Assembly (NCBI RefSeq): GCF_001436755.1
Contig: NZ_AYZD01000018.1
Span: 175,061 to 239,060, forward strand
Length of the DNA stretch: 64,000 bases
Direction of reading: 5' to 3'
Source: Liquorilactobacillus aquaticus DSM 21051
GTDB lineage: Bacteria; Bacillota; Bacilli; Lactobacillales; Lactobacillaceae
A program made the position numbers and the translations under genes. The notes under the pieces are model-generated. The model searched no databases and was not told the DNA's origin. It saw only the letters and a list, made by a program, of their open reading frames with translations. Each line of letters begins with the position of its first letter. The first letter of the stretch is position 1. Positions 26,740 through 37,500 of this stretch are shown piece after piece.

Positions 26740-29499
26740 TTAATCAGCATCTAAAAATGCATCCATTTCATCTCCACGTTTGATTATAGATTGTTTAATT
26801 TGATTGAAATCGTTGGTAGTTGAACTTGGAATTGTAGGCCAGAGCTCCAAATTGCTTTCAAACTCGCTTTCTGGAATTTCAGAAATGAATTGTTTGAATA
26901 CATCAATTGCTCTTTCATTATTCCATACTGAATTTCTAAGCATGGTCCATTGCTCCTTTACTTGATCAAACATCAAATTGTATATTCGTTTGAACAAGAC
27001 ATTGTAGTTAGCATTAGTAACAAACTTTCCAATATTTCCACTTAATGCAAATGATGTTTCATTACTTAATTTGCTTCCATTCCAATACAAGTACCATGTT
27101 GAATCTAAATCATATGGGATCATGTAGTACGTTTTCCCAGAATCCCACGTCAAAAGTATTAGCGATTTAGCAGTATTGTCCCATTCGTGTGCCCAAATTC
27201 CAAACAGATACGTGTTTATTACTGACTTAATATCAATATATTCTGCTAAATGTGCTTTAAAATCATTGTCTGTCGAAGTATTAATAAAATTCAAAAATGA
27301 ACTGAAATTATTTATTAAATCAGGAGTCGGATCATCGTGAACTTCACAAGCGTAATTAGTTCCATCAATAGTGTCCGAGACGGTATTCAACAAACTATTA
27401 ATTGTTTCAAATGATATTGCTTCATTAGTGTCAACATCTTCATCCATGCCAAATGAAACATCGTGTTTTGACAAATTCAGAGTATATAAACCTAAATCAT
27501 TGCCATTTAGAAATACTTTAACTGGGAACCCATCCATCTGACCATAATTAGGTGCCTTAACTAAAGAGTCACGAACATCTGGATTTTTAATTTTAGTAAC
27601 TTGAGTAGCTTTTGAAAAAATTCTAGCATTGCATATGTTTCTAGCTTCTGTAACATCTATAAAGTTTGCCTTTAAGACATAACTACTTTCATTAACCCAT
27701 GTTGGCTTAAATCTAACCTTCAGCTTGTTCTTAACTTTATTATCTGAATAAAGTTTTAACTTATAGTTTTTCTTTGGATAAGCTTGAGAACTGTCGCCTT
27801 GCCATTCAATTTTAGCAAAGGCGTTGATTTTTCTCTCTTTATCAATGAAGCTAAAAGACGTGTTAGCATATTTACTGCCATTCATTGAAGAAACATCACC
27901 ATTTAGTTGAATGACTGGCAAAGTATTTTGCTGAATGGAATTTCCTAAAACTTTCTTTACAGCATACTGTGCCAAATTGAATTCCAATACATCGAAATCA
28001 ATGTTTTTAGTAATGTCAACTGCTTGGACATAGACAAAGATTGATTCCAAGCTACTTACATTAACATCAGGCAATGAACTTGGAGTTGGCAAAATTAAAT
28101 CGTCAACACTTGCAACACTATTATTTTCCAAATTGAACTGTTTCAACGTAATGCGAGTTGATCCTGTTCCGTAGTTATATTGTGCATAAATTTTAAAACT
28201 ATTGTTATCAGTGTTGTTTTTAATCCTTATTTTTGCTTTAATTTTATTGCCTGCAAAATCTTCGAAGTCAGATTGCATTTTGTTATAGTCAAGTTGCATA
28301 TACATCTTTTTATCATTGACATCAATAGTTGAGGACTTAAAGTTAATTACTTTGTGTCCATTTACGACACCTTTGTATTCTTTGATGACATTGACAGGGA
28401 CTACATTAGCAGTCGGATCATCATAAGATAATAATATGTTGTTGTTACCTACATGATTTAATTTGTTATCAGGCAAAAATTCAACTTTTGCATAATAAAT
28501 ATCCCAATTTATAGAATTGGCTGAACTATCAACGACTTGCACAGCTACTTTCTGGATGTTTGACTGTGTAGATCCAAGGCTTTTGATGCTAGGAATAGAT
28601 AACGTATAATCATTGATTGCGTTTCTTAATCTCAATTTATCCACTTGATGTACTTGAATCGAACCATCGATATTATAAACAACAACCCTAACAGCAATAT
28701 CATCTTTTCTGTCATTGTAATCTCTGATTTTAAGATTTAAGAGTATTGGGTAATAATAGTTGGACGATTTTTCAATCACATCAAACTCCATATTTATTCC
28801 ACGATCGCCTTCAGTATTTGATGATGAGACATTCATAACCGGAGTTTGATCCCCACTATTATATTTATATTGCAGATTACTATTTACTGCTGAAAATCCA
28901 CCATTATAACCCCATTTGCTTAAATTTCCATTGTCAATAGCGTTACTTTTTTCATTAGCATACCCAAAATCAACATTTTGTTCTTCCAAACGGGTGATTG
29001 CTAATCCACGAAGATAAAAATCAACACTAGTTTTATCTTTGGCAATCAAGCTAAAAACAATCTTTTCTAAATCGCTTATCGCAATTCCTTGCAAAGAAGG
29101 CAGTGGCATTACTGCATTTACTTTTGCTATTTTATTTGTTTTTAAGATGAACCCACTCAAACCTGTTATTTTTTTGACACTTCCATCTGTTCTTACCAAG
29201 CTCCAAATTAAGTCAAATTTTTGGTCTAAAGTTGAGTTATTTCTAATTTCAAATAAAACGTTGGCATTAAATCCAAAACGCCAATTATGACTTGCAATAT
29301 CAATATCTGCGCAAACTCCCTTTCCAGCCGTCGTTGTATCCATTCCAGTAAAGTGTGCCCAGTTGCGATTAAAATCAGTTTTTATTTCCATTGATGTTGT
29401 GGAATTTGCTGGATAGTAAGGATTGACTAAAGTAGAATCAAGATCTGCATTTTGAATATAATTATTAACATCGCTTTCAGTTGCTACTAAATCACTCAT
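26740..29499 (-). CDS. Phage tail/baseplate protein with CotH-kinase-like domain
   Basis: 919 residues. The N-terminal 500 residues look like repeated beta-sandwich modules (two similar stretches ending in KIVFSLIAKDKTSVDFYLRG and SIFVYVQAVDITKNIDFDVL). The C-terminal region (about 520-900) matches the CotH family: VLKANFIDVTEARN, NGNDLGLYTLNLSKHD and PYDLDSTWYLYWNG. CotH is a protein kinase of spore coats; in phages such domains occur in tail fibres with unknown targets. Probably a receptor-binding or upper-baseplate protein. ATG start behind GGAGGAAATTC. Kinase activity is not established. Confidence 0.8.
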   Translation of the reverse strand: MSDLVATESDVNNYIQNADLDSTLVNPYYPANSTTSMEIKTDFNRNWAHFTGMDTTTAGKGVCADIDIASHNWRFGFNANVLFEIRNNSTLDQKFDLIWSLVRTDGSVKKITGLSGFILKTNKIAKVNAVMPLPSLQGIAISDLEKIVFSLIAKDKTSVDFYLRGLAITRLEEQNVDFGYANEKSNAIDNGNLSKWGYNGGFSAVNSNLQYKYNSGDQTPVMNVSSSNTEGDRGINMEFDVIEKSSNYYYPILLNLKIRDYNDRKDDIAVRVVVYNIDGSIQVHQVDKLRLRNAINDYTLSIPSIKSLGSTQSNIQKVAVQVVDSSANSINWDIYYAKVEFLPDNKLNHVGNNNILLSYDDPTANVVPVNVIKEYKGVVNGHKVINFKSSTIDVNDKKMYMQLDYNKMQSDFEDFAGNKIKAKIRIKNNTDNNSFKIYAQYNYGTGSTRITLKQFNLENNSVASVDDLILPTPSSLPDVNVSSLESIFVYVQAVDITKNIDFDVLEFNLAQYAVKKVLGNSIQQNTLPVIQLNGDVSSMNGSKYANTSFSFIDKERKINAFAKIEWQGDSSQAYPKKNYKLKLYSDNKVKNKLKVRFKPTWVNESSYVLKANFIDVTEARNICNARIFSKATQVTKIKNPDVRDSLVKAPNYGQMDGFPVKVFLNGNDLGLYTLNLSKHDVSFGMDEDVDTNEAISFETINSLLNTVSDTIDGTNYACEVHDDPTPDLINNFSSFLNFINTSTDNDFKAHLAEYIDIKSVINTYLFGIWAHEWDNTAKSLILLTWDSGKTYYMIPYDLDSTWYLYWNGSKLSNETSFALSGNIGKFVTNANYNVLFKRIYNLMFDQVKEQWTMLRNSVWNNERAIDVFKQFISEIPESEFESNLELWPTIPSSTTNDFNQIKQSIIKRGDEMDAFLDAD

Positions 29500-29543
29500 A
29501 GAATTTCCTCCATATAAATAAATATTTTTATAAACATTGAAAT

Positions 29544-29693
29544 CTAAACTAGATTGCCGTCTTCTAGTTTGTAATTTTTGAAATTAGAATAAAAATCGTC
29601 TGGAATATCTCCCTCATAATCTACTCCATCAGATATAGTTCCAATATCTGCATATCCAATCACATTATTATCACTGTCTAACTGTAATTGCAT
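29544..29693 (-). CDS. Small DUF2977-like tail-region protein
   Basis: 49 residues, start ATG at 29693, stop TAG at 29544. Acidic, with DNNVIGYADIG and DYEGDIPDDF. Small proteins of this style (DUF2977) lie beside baseplate genes in many lactobacillal phages; function unknown. The GGGGGG SD is 6-7 bases upstream. Too short for a 60-residue ORF cut-off. Confidence 0.7.
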   Translation of the reverse strand: MQLQLDSDNNVIGYADIGTISDGVDYEGDIPDDFYSNFKNYKLEDGNLV

Positions 29694-29705
29694 TTTGTTG
29701 CCCCC

Positions 29706-30521
29706 CTAGTGTATTGCATCTATACCAACAATTGTCCAATCATCAAAAGGAGAATTGTTTGCAGTAATTATGTTTCCTGTACTATCGTTTCCTATCAAGT
29801 ATTTAAGGGCTGAAGCAAAGGTTATTGAAGCATTTGTTAAATTAATCCCAATTTGGCTTGATACTACTTGCAGTGAATCATCAGTTGGCTGAGTTGAGCT
29901 TAGTGTTTGTGTACTTCGGTAAGTTGGCACTAGAATTATGCTGAAAGCAACAAAACCTGGAGCATAGCCATAAATTCTCAGCCTAGTTCCACTCGAATTG
30001 TAGACTCCGCTTGGAATTGCCTCTTGAAATGTGATAGTTGAACCTTGTGAAGGTTTAAAGCTTCCTCTATATAGTTCCTGATATGTTGTTATCCTCTGCC
30101 AGGGTTGTTCTGTTCCATCATATTTTAGAGTCTTTATAAAGGAGACATTACTTGGAGTGTATGTCCAAATTAAAACCTTTGTTTTGTCCGCAAAAGATTT
30201 TATCTCTAAGGCTGCTGAAGTGTTCCAATTTTCTGGGGCCTCATTAATATTGTTAGGAACATGATATAAGCCATCTGCTAAAGTCTTAATGTCTGTAGAA
30301 GGGTTGGTTATCGCTGGTGATCCAAGATGTTTATCGGTCCAATTATACATTTCATACGGCATAAATCCTGAACGACCATTTCCGGCAAGGGGGTGCGCAT
30401 CATTTATTCCATTGCCACCAGTCCATGATCCACTCCCATCAGCTCCGATGTGCTGTTCAACTTCCTTTTTTAAAAACTTCATGTCATTTTCCATCTTTTG
30501 GAACTGACTGTCAGTAACCAT
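29706..30521 (-). CDS. Phage baseplate/tail fibre protein
   Basis: 271 residues from ATG 30521 (MVTDSQFQKM); GGGAGTGAT lies upstream, while the frame opens at 30545. The N-terminus is a short coiled coil (MENDMKFLKKEVEQHIG), followed by a glycine-rich stretch and a beta-rich domain typical of phage fibre proteins (PITNPSTDIKTLADGLYHV). Likely receptor-binding or baseplate component. It overlaps the upstream gene by 11 bp. Confidence 0.65.
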   Translation of the reverse strand: MVTDSQFQKMENDMKFLKKEVEQHIGADGSGSWTGGNGINDAHPLAGNGRSGFMPYEMYNWTDKHLGSPAITNPSTDIKTLADGLYHVPNNINEAPENWNTSAALEIKSFADKTKVLIWTYTPSNVSFIKTLKYDGTEQPWQRITTYQELYRGSFKPSQGSTITFQEAIPSGVYNSSGTRLRIYGYAPGFVAFSIILVPTYRSTQTLSSTQPTDDSLQVVSSQIGINLTNASITFASALKYLIGNDSTGNIITANNSPFDDWTIVGIDAIH

Positions 30522-31977
30522 AGCTATAATCACTCCCTTGCCCAAAACGTTTGAATATTACTTGTCTATTAGTTGTATCAATTTCAATTATATCAAAAGC
30601 ATATTGATCAATTGTTCCTAAGTCTGGATTAACTTTTGTTCCATTTATAACCCTACCGGATGGAATAAAGCAGCAACGCTCGGTCAACTTGACACCATCA
30701 ATTTCTTGCATACTCATGTCAGAATGCTCATGACCAACCACCACTCCTGCTAGATCTCCATTGGACTTACTAAAATCAGCCTCAATTGTTGCTGGAAAGT
30801 TGTCATCACTACCTGTACCGGAATAAGTCGTCTTGCCAGCATATGCTTGCAAAACTCCATTTAATAAATCGTGATTTGTGTTATATGGATAGCTATCAAT
30901 CGACGTAAAGGGTTTGTTGTTCCCATATCCTTGAAGAGGACAATGAGTTACTATCAAAACAGCATATCCATTAGGAACACTGGCAAGAGCATTGACTACA
31001 AATGTTAATTGTTTTTGTGTGATCACACTGTGATTGCCTCGCGAGTATATTAAATTACCATTATTATCATATTTTTCAGTTTGGTTATACGTGTTTAGAC
31101 TAATCAAGCGTACCTTCTTATCGTTATAGTCCTTAAACGCATCAAAATCTGAACGTGTTTCTCCAAAGCTATGTGCATCATAGTTATAAAGCTTTAGTAC
31201 GTCTGAGCGTGTTAAAAACTTTCCCGGAGTTGTGTTAAAAACCGTACCATCATCGTGGTTACCAAGCTGAACAAAAACATCTGTATGTGATAAAGCCAAG
31301 CGAATAATGCTTGCCACTTTTCTATTTTTTAGCAAAAGCTGATTCACGTTAGAATCTCCGCCATCAATATTATCTCCATTAACAACTACACTATCCAACA
31401 AACCATCAAACACAGCCATATTTGCAAGCATGTCATAGACTAAAGGACCAGCATTTTTAAAATTTTCATAAGCCTCCCAACTATATGCAGTTAAAAAATG
31501 TTCATCTTGTAAAAGTAAGCATTTAAAATTACTGCTAGTACTAATTTGTCCTGCAAAGGATTTTAAGCTATCAACAACCCCATCAACAGTATAATCACTG
31601 ATAATAGAATCATCTAAGGAAACATAATCAATCATTGTGTCTATTTCATCTTTGGAATAGGTATCATTATTAAGACGCTCACCTAAACTATTAAAAGTTT
31701 TGCCTTTGGCATTGGTACGTGAATCAACCACCTCAGTGTTGTTTGTATTTTGTATCGCTTGTGAAGTCATTTTATTTTCCAGAGCTGAAATTTTTATATC
31801 CTGATCATCAAGTCTGCCCGTTAAGATATTCCAAAAGCTAGACCAGTACCCCATAAGGTGGTAATACCACCAACGCAATGTATTCCAATTTCCTTGCATG
31901 TGGTTTCTATAATTTCTATCTTGCAATCCGTTTGATTCATCAGTTAAATCTAATTTTGGTGGCCATTTAAATCCCAT
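30511..31977 (-). CDS. Baseplate protein with calcineurin-like metallophosphoesterase domain
   Basis: 488 residues. The N-terminal about 130 residues are Trp-rich (WNTLRWWYYHLMGYW) and helical, a phage baseplate attachment style. From about 150 there is a metallophosphoesterase with VVVNGDNIDGGD, QLGNHDDG, VTHCPLQ and VVGHEHSD, the metal-binding Asp/Asn/His set of the calcineurin fold. The phosphodiester substrate may be wall teichoic acid or another surface polymer (inference). ATG start behind GGAGGTTAAAAA. Confidence 0.85.
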   Translation of the reverse strand: MGFKWPPKLDLTDESNGLQDRNYRNHMQGNWNTLRWWYYHLMGYWSSFWNILTGRLDDQDIKISALENKMTSQAIQNTNNTEVVDSRTNAKGKTFNSLGERLNNDTYSKDEIDTMIDYVSLDDSIISDYTVDGVVDSLKSFAGQISTSSNFKCLLLQDEHFLTAYSWEAYENFKNAGPLVYDMLANMAVFDGLLDSVVVNGDNIDGGDSNVNQLLLKNRKVASIIRLALSHTDVFVQLGNHDDGTVFNTTPGKFLTRSDVLKLYNYDAHSFGETRSDFDAFKDYNDKKVRLISLNTYNQTEKYDNNGNLIYSRGNHSVITQKQLTFVVNALASVPNGYAVLIVTHCPLQGYGNNKPFTSIDSYPYNTNHDLLNGVLQAYAGKTTYSGTGSDDNFPATIEADFSKSNGDLAGVVVGHEHSDMSMQEIDGVKLTERCCFIPSGRVINGTKVNPDLGTIDQYAFDIIEIDTTNRQVIFKRFGQGSDYSYGY

Positions 31978-31988
31978 TTTTTAACCTC

Positions 31989-33731
31989 CTAAATAAATAT
32001 TGGATAGTACCCATAACTTGCATCAACACCTAAATTGTTCCAATTTGAACTAAACTGCCATGCTGATGCACCTTGTGGTTTGTTTGTGGCACTATATGCA
32101 GCAATCCATCTATACTTCGCAATAGGCGTAAACCAATCATTGAATCTGCTCAAGCTTGCATAATCGCAAGTGTTCAAATATCCAGCATCCGTCAAGACCT
32201 TATAAAAAGCTGCTATCTGCTCATTCAATTTATCTTTTGTAATTGTAGCTTTATCAGCAGTCGGATCTAATGAAACATCCTCAACGTCAAGTGAAACAAT
32301 AACGTTTGTCGGAATATTCTCAGCTTGTAATTGCGTTAAAAACGCTTGTCCTTCTGCCGTACCGTCACCCATAAAATAATGGTAACAACCTACCAAATCT
32401 AAACCAGCAGTTTTTCCATTATTTATCTGTGTAGTAGCGAGTTGATTAACATAATCTGTAGATTGTGTCAGTTTAACCATTAAGCCTTTGGCTCCGTAAT
32501 TCACCAATTTGGTAAACCAAGCTACTGAAGTATCAGCATTATTGCTTGAGACATCCACAAATATGCCATTCGCCTGCAACTCATTAATTTTTTTAAGCAT
32601 TTCCACAATTGCATCGTTTGTTGTTTGATAATCCTGACCAATTTTTGCATAATCACTCTTTAATTGATTAATTACGGCCTGTTGCTGCGCAAAACTTTCA
32701 GCTAGTTTCTTAGCTTGATTACGTTGATAATTCAGAATAGTCTTAGCGGTGTTGTTCAGTGTAATTGTTGTTGGCGTTCCAGGGTCCAACGGATAATATT
32801 GATACGATGCCACTTCAACATTTGTCACATATCTATCCTGACGATTTTCAAGTCTCATGTTTTCCATGAAAGTTGGTTCATCATTACCATCTTGAGTAAC
32901 TTCGATGGTCAATGCTGGATCAGGTGCTAACTGTGAAATGCCATAGTTCTTCATTGAAGCAGCATCATGAAACCTATCATCAGAAATATCTCCACCATCA
33001 CGCACGCCATAGCGAGCAATTGAAGCATCATCTGTTACATAAAACGGATCAAACCAATACGTTGGATTGTTACTATCACTGCTGTCTTTTTCAACACTCA
33101 CACAACGCATCTTGTTGACTATTCCATTAGTCGAATCGTAGGTAAGTTTAAGCTCCCTAGTGTTATGGAGATAATCCAGCCTGTGTCCTAAATCTTTAAC
33201 GAGTGCATCATGCTGATAAATTCTGATATTTTTGTTATCCGGCCAAAAAACAGCATCTGACCAGGTCGATATAATCTTACTCAACATATCTTTGCCAGAG
33301 CAATTACCTAAATCTGTAATCTGATCTTTGCTAAAGGATCCGATGACCTGCCAAGTAAACCCTTCTGAATTTCCACCCAAAATAAAAGACAGAACATCAT
33401 CAACTGAATAAGTTAATGTTCCTGTCTTGACTGAGTGTTGCCATATTCTTGATACTTCATAGCTAACATGACTACATGTGACCTGAACTGTTGTAAATCC
33501 ATTTGCATGATCTGGGACAAGCTGTTTAATGATATATTCCTGGTTATTCCAAAACACGCTTGCTTCGACACTAAGCATATTAAAGGCAATCGATTTATCA
33601 TCATAGGCTGTAAACTGAAGTTGCCATGATTCATTTACTGATGGTTGAATATAGAGTGAGTTAAAAAACACACTCTTCAAAGGCTCTTTGTAGGCGCTGT
33701 TTAAGCCTTGAACTATTAACTTATCAGCCAA
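31989..33731 (-). CDS. Tail-associated lysin (Tal) with C-terminal GH25 domain
   Basis: About 580 residues. The N-terminal 350-380 residues match the prophage tail endopeptidase/gp18-like Tal family that forms the tail tip, then a coiled coil (QAKKLAESFAQQQAVINQLK). From about residue 385 is a GH25 muramidase domain: GIFVDVSSNNAD, CYHYFMGDG, VSLDVEDVS (Asp and Glu) and WIAAYS. It would digest peptidoglycan during DNA entry. The frame opens at 33794, but that part overlaps Dit; I favour TTG 33731 (MADKLIVQG), overlapping the Dit stop by 8 bp. The SD is weak. Confidence 0.85.
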   Translation of the reverse strand: MADKLIVQGLNSAYKEPLKSVFFNSLYIQPSVNESWQLQFTAYDDKSIAFNMLSVEASVFWNNQEYIIKQLVPDHANGFTTVQVTCSHVSYEVSRIWQHSVKTGTLTYSVDDVLSFILGGNSEGFTWQVIGSFSKDQITDLGNCSGKDMLSKIISTWSDAVFWPDNKNIRIYQHDALVKDLGHRLDYLHNTRELKLTYDSTNGIVNKMRCVSVEKDSSDSNNPTYWFDPFYVTDDASIARYGVRDGGDISDDRFHDAASMKNYGISQLAPDPALTIEVTQDGNDEPTFMENMRLENRQDRYVTNVEVASYQYYPLDPGTPTTITLNNTAKTILNYQRNQAKKLAESFAQQQAVINQLKSDYAKIGQDYQTTNDAIVEMLKKINELQANGIFVDVSSNNADTSVAWFTKLVNYGAKGLMVKLTQSTDYVNQLATTQINNGKTAGLDLVGCYHYFMGDGTAEGQAFLTQLQAENIPTNVIVSLDVEDVSLDPTADKATITKDKLNEQIAAFYKVLTDAGYLNTCDYASLSRFNDWFTPIAKYRWIAAYSATNKPQGASAWQFSSNWNNLGVDASYGYYPIFI

Positions 33732-34572
33732 TATAAATGAACGGAAAACTAAATGTAATATCAACTGTGGTTGCGCCAGTAGCCACAATATCATTCCAGC
33801 CTTTTTCTAATATCAGATTACCGTAATCTGTATTGGCACTTGCTGGGGTGCCATTCAATGTAGTATTGATTCCATCAAGAACAATGAGGTCACTACCATT
33901 TGAACTTTTGTTATATTTCCATGATGTCCCATTTGTCTTGTTTACCAGTTGCAAGCTATTGCCCTTAAATTTAACAATGATCTTTAAATCATGCCGCTGA
34001 TAGTACGGGTCAATTGGAATATCACTCGCATTAAAAATCTTAAACTGCGGCACTGTATGGCGATAAATAAGATCTTCACCATTAGGCAAGTTCATCCCAC
34101 GCTGCCAACCAGCTTCGTCACGTGTGTATAACGAATCAGACCGCAGCAAACTAAATTTATAGCCACTAGGATTTTCAAAGGGAATGGAAAATGTAGCATC
34201 ATGAGCTCCGTCTTGAAAAGGCTTGATATCAAATGGAGTAGCTCTCGCAAAGCTGACTTTTGCCGGTTCTGCATCACTTCGTAACCTCATTAGTTTCTTT
34301 TGAATAAACAAACGGTATATATCATGTTTAGCTAGTTTCAAATCATACCAGTCAGAAAAATGTAAGCTGAAGTTAGCATTGAAAATATTTTTGTTAATTG
34401 AGGCAGTAGTAAATATACTACCATCAGAACCTGCGTTTTCTTGATAGTTATTCGTAATAGAAGGGGTGTCATCACTTCCTAAAAAGTCAAGTCCGTCAAC
34501 TAGATCGGTTACATTTACTTCATCTTCATCAGCCACTTTTACCTTAAGCCATGGTTCTGAAATTGTAATCAC
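33724..34572 (-). CDS. Distal tail protein (Dit)
   Basis: 282 residues of the siphovirus distal tail family (Sipho_tail), the hub connecting tail tube and Tal. The N-terminal VDGLDFLGSDDTPSITNNY and the C-terminal beta-sandwich with NLILEKGWNDIVATG match the family. Position between tape measure and Tal agrees. The GTG at 34572 overlaps its own AGAAGGTGAT SD; no ATG or TTG lies close. Initiation at the GTG or at an ATT at 34563 both remain possible. Confidence 0.87.
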   Translation of the reverse strand: MITISEPWLKVKVADEDEVNVTDLVDGLDFLGSDDTPSITNNYQENAGSDGSIFTTASINKNIFNANFSLHFSDWYDLKLAKHDIYRLFIQKKLMRLRSDAEPAKVSFARATPFDIKPFQDGAHDATFSIPFENPSGYKFSLLRSDSLYTRDEAGWQRGMNLPNGEDLIYRHTVPQFKIFNASDIPIDPYYQRHDLKIIVKFKGNSLQLVNKTNGTSWKYNKSSNGSDLIVLDGINTTLNGTPASANTDYGNLILEKGWNDIVATGATTVDITFSFPFIYIG

Positions 34573-34577
34573 CTTCT

Positions 34578-37500
34578 TTAAATTGCTTGCATATCACTCA
34601 TACTTTGATCTAATCCTTGTTGACGATACTTAGCTTGTTGGTCAAACGTGCCTATACCTTTAGTAGCATCAATTTGCTGTTTCATTAACGAAAGTAATTG
34701 GTCAAATTTAACAGACACATCTTCAACTTTGTTTTTAAGTTTTTCGACTTGTTCATCTTTTTGATCAGACATTTTTGAAACAACATTTTGACTATTTAAT
34801 TGTCCGTCAGCATAATTATCAATAACTTCTTTCAATAGCGACCAAGCTCTAGAGCTTTGGCCAACCATTGGAATGACCATTTCTTTCTTATTTCCTTCGG
34901 CAACCTCTATCATCTGGTTTGTTGACACAATTCCACCGTTAGCCATGCGCTTGTGACCGGTAGGACCCCAACCGCCTTTAACAGAAATATCTGAAAGCCA
35001 GTTTGAATCATTGAATAAAGCTGTTAATTGTGACCAGCCACTAGCAAGATTGGCTTTAACACCTTTAGGTACCCAAGATGATAATGTAGGCTGGATATAC
35101 TGTAGAAGTCCTTTACTTGGTGTACCAGCTTTAGCATTACTATCCCAATTATTGGTTACTGTAGGGTTACCATTTGATTCTTGTGCTATACGGTGCAATA
35201 CCGCATTCATCCCTGCACCAGATAAATCAACGTGCATTTTGGCTGCGGCTTTTTTAATTGTATCTTTCCAACGAGTTACACCACTGCCACCAGGATTACC
35301 ACTATCCCCCATATCCTCAAACATTTTTTTTACCCATTTAACTGCACTTTTAGCAACTGTTCCAGGAAAATGAGTGATAATATCAGATGCCATTCCAGCC
35401 TTGCTAGATATGCCATTAGTAAATTTTTTAAATACGCCTTCCATGAAATCAATAGGGTGTGCAAGTATTTTATCAACATCGTCAAGAATATCCTTGCCTT
35501 TATTCCACATAGAACTAAAGAACGATCCAATACCACTCTTATACGCTGGAACGCCAAGCATCTTAGCTAAGCTAGCTGACCTGTCTCCATCTAAAACAGA
35601 AGTACCTTTAGGAAGTGGCACGATTATATTTCTATCTTTAGGAAACATTCCTATTTCACCCGTGGGTAAATGGAACATCTCACGATAGTTAGTACCTGGA
35701 GCATCATTGACCATGGCTAATCCACCTTGGTGTGTATCTTTAGTACCCGTAGCATAACTGGGCATTGGTACACTCCAACTAGCGCCAATCTTATCAGCAC
35801 CAACTTTATCAAGCACCCAGTTAATGCCTTTTTTAAGGCCGCTTAGCATACTATTGAATGGTTTTAAAACTCCACGCACAATTCCAGTGAAAGCATGATG
35901 AACTTTATCGATAGCACCGCTCACAACATCATGAATTTTGCCAAATATAGATTTAAAGGTATTAAGTACATCGCCTAATCGGCCACCAGTCAAATCATTT
36001 AGTTTGTTATACATACCAGTGAAAACATCACGCATAAATTTATTAATACTATTTGCTACATTTTTAAGGTCAGATCCAACTTTGCCCCACTTACCTGTCA
36101 TTACATCGTGCCAGGTTTGAGTGTAATTTTGCAGTACCGAGTAACCATCTTTAAATGTGCCTTTATGGCTACTCCACATATCTTTTGCATGCCCAATAGT
36201 CCACTTTTTCATGTTACTAAAGCCACTTGAAATTTTACTTGCTCCATCGGATGTCCAATTTTTTACATTATTCCAACCATCACTAAATGCAGATTTAGTA
36301 TTTTTCCACGCTTCCGATGCATGCTTTTCCATGCCCTTTTTCATATTTCCCAACCAGCCAGTAACACCTTTATACATATTTTCAATGGCACCGATTGAAT
36401 CTTTCCATAAAACCTTAAAGAATTTTGTTACATTTTTCCATGCATTTTGTGCAGCCTTAATTAAACTGTTAACAAAAGCTCTGAATTTGGCATTGTGCTT
36501 ATAAAGTTCAACAAGGGCAGCTATCACAGCAGCAATAGCTGTAACAATCAAGATAAAAGGATTAGCTTTCAAAAAGTTGAATGCCAATTTAATCCCGGAA
36601 CCCGTTATTTTTGCTGTTTTTAGTAAACCGGTCATAGCTAACTGTGCACCTTTTGTCACTATTGAAGCTGTCCATTTCAAGCCTTTGCCCACACCTAGTG
36701 CTATTCCCTTTACCCCCTTAGCAAACAAGGAAAGTTCTTTCTTACCTGTAGCTCCATCTATTTTAGGCTTGAATACGAGCCTTTTTGCTATGCCACCCAA
36801 AGTGCTAGCGGTTCCTTTCATCACATCTAAGCCTTTGAAAGCAATAGCTAAACCTGATATCGCTTTACTTGCAAGTAAACCATTAGCCGCAATGGCCGCA
36901 AACGTTTTAGGGTGATCAGAGGCTAGCTGACCAACAATCTGAAGAACAGGTTCAAGGTCCTTTAAAGTCTGTACTAAAACCGAAAAAGATGTTTTGGAAG
37001 CTGTTTTCATTGAAGAAAAAAGCTCCTTTATCTGATCTTTATGAGCTACTATCGTTGCACCCAATTTGTCAATTCCCGTTTGCAAGTTAAAAAGGCCCTT
37101 GGTTAAACCATCACCTAGATTAACTTTTTTTGAGTTTCCAGCAAATGCAGTAATTATATCGTTAATCTGCATTTGGAATGCATCACCAACAGCTTTAAAT
37201 TCTTTTTTTGTATCAGAATCTTGTATCCAATGCGATATTTGACCAATAAAAGGATTTTTCATTTTTCTGATTGGTTCATAAAGAGCATCTAGTAATGCCG
37301 GCGATTGTGTTTTAATAGAACGTACCATGCCGGGCCCAGTCTTCATCAAATTTTCAGAAGCAGATTGGTACTTTTTGCCTAACTCATTCATTACTGTTTC
37401 AGCATCATCTGCTGATACTTTTCCAGCACTCATCTCGTCTCGCAACTGGGACATAGTTAGTTTGTGATTCTTCTGCTTTTCTCTCTCATATTCAAGAAGC

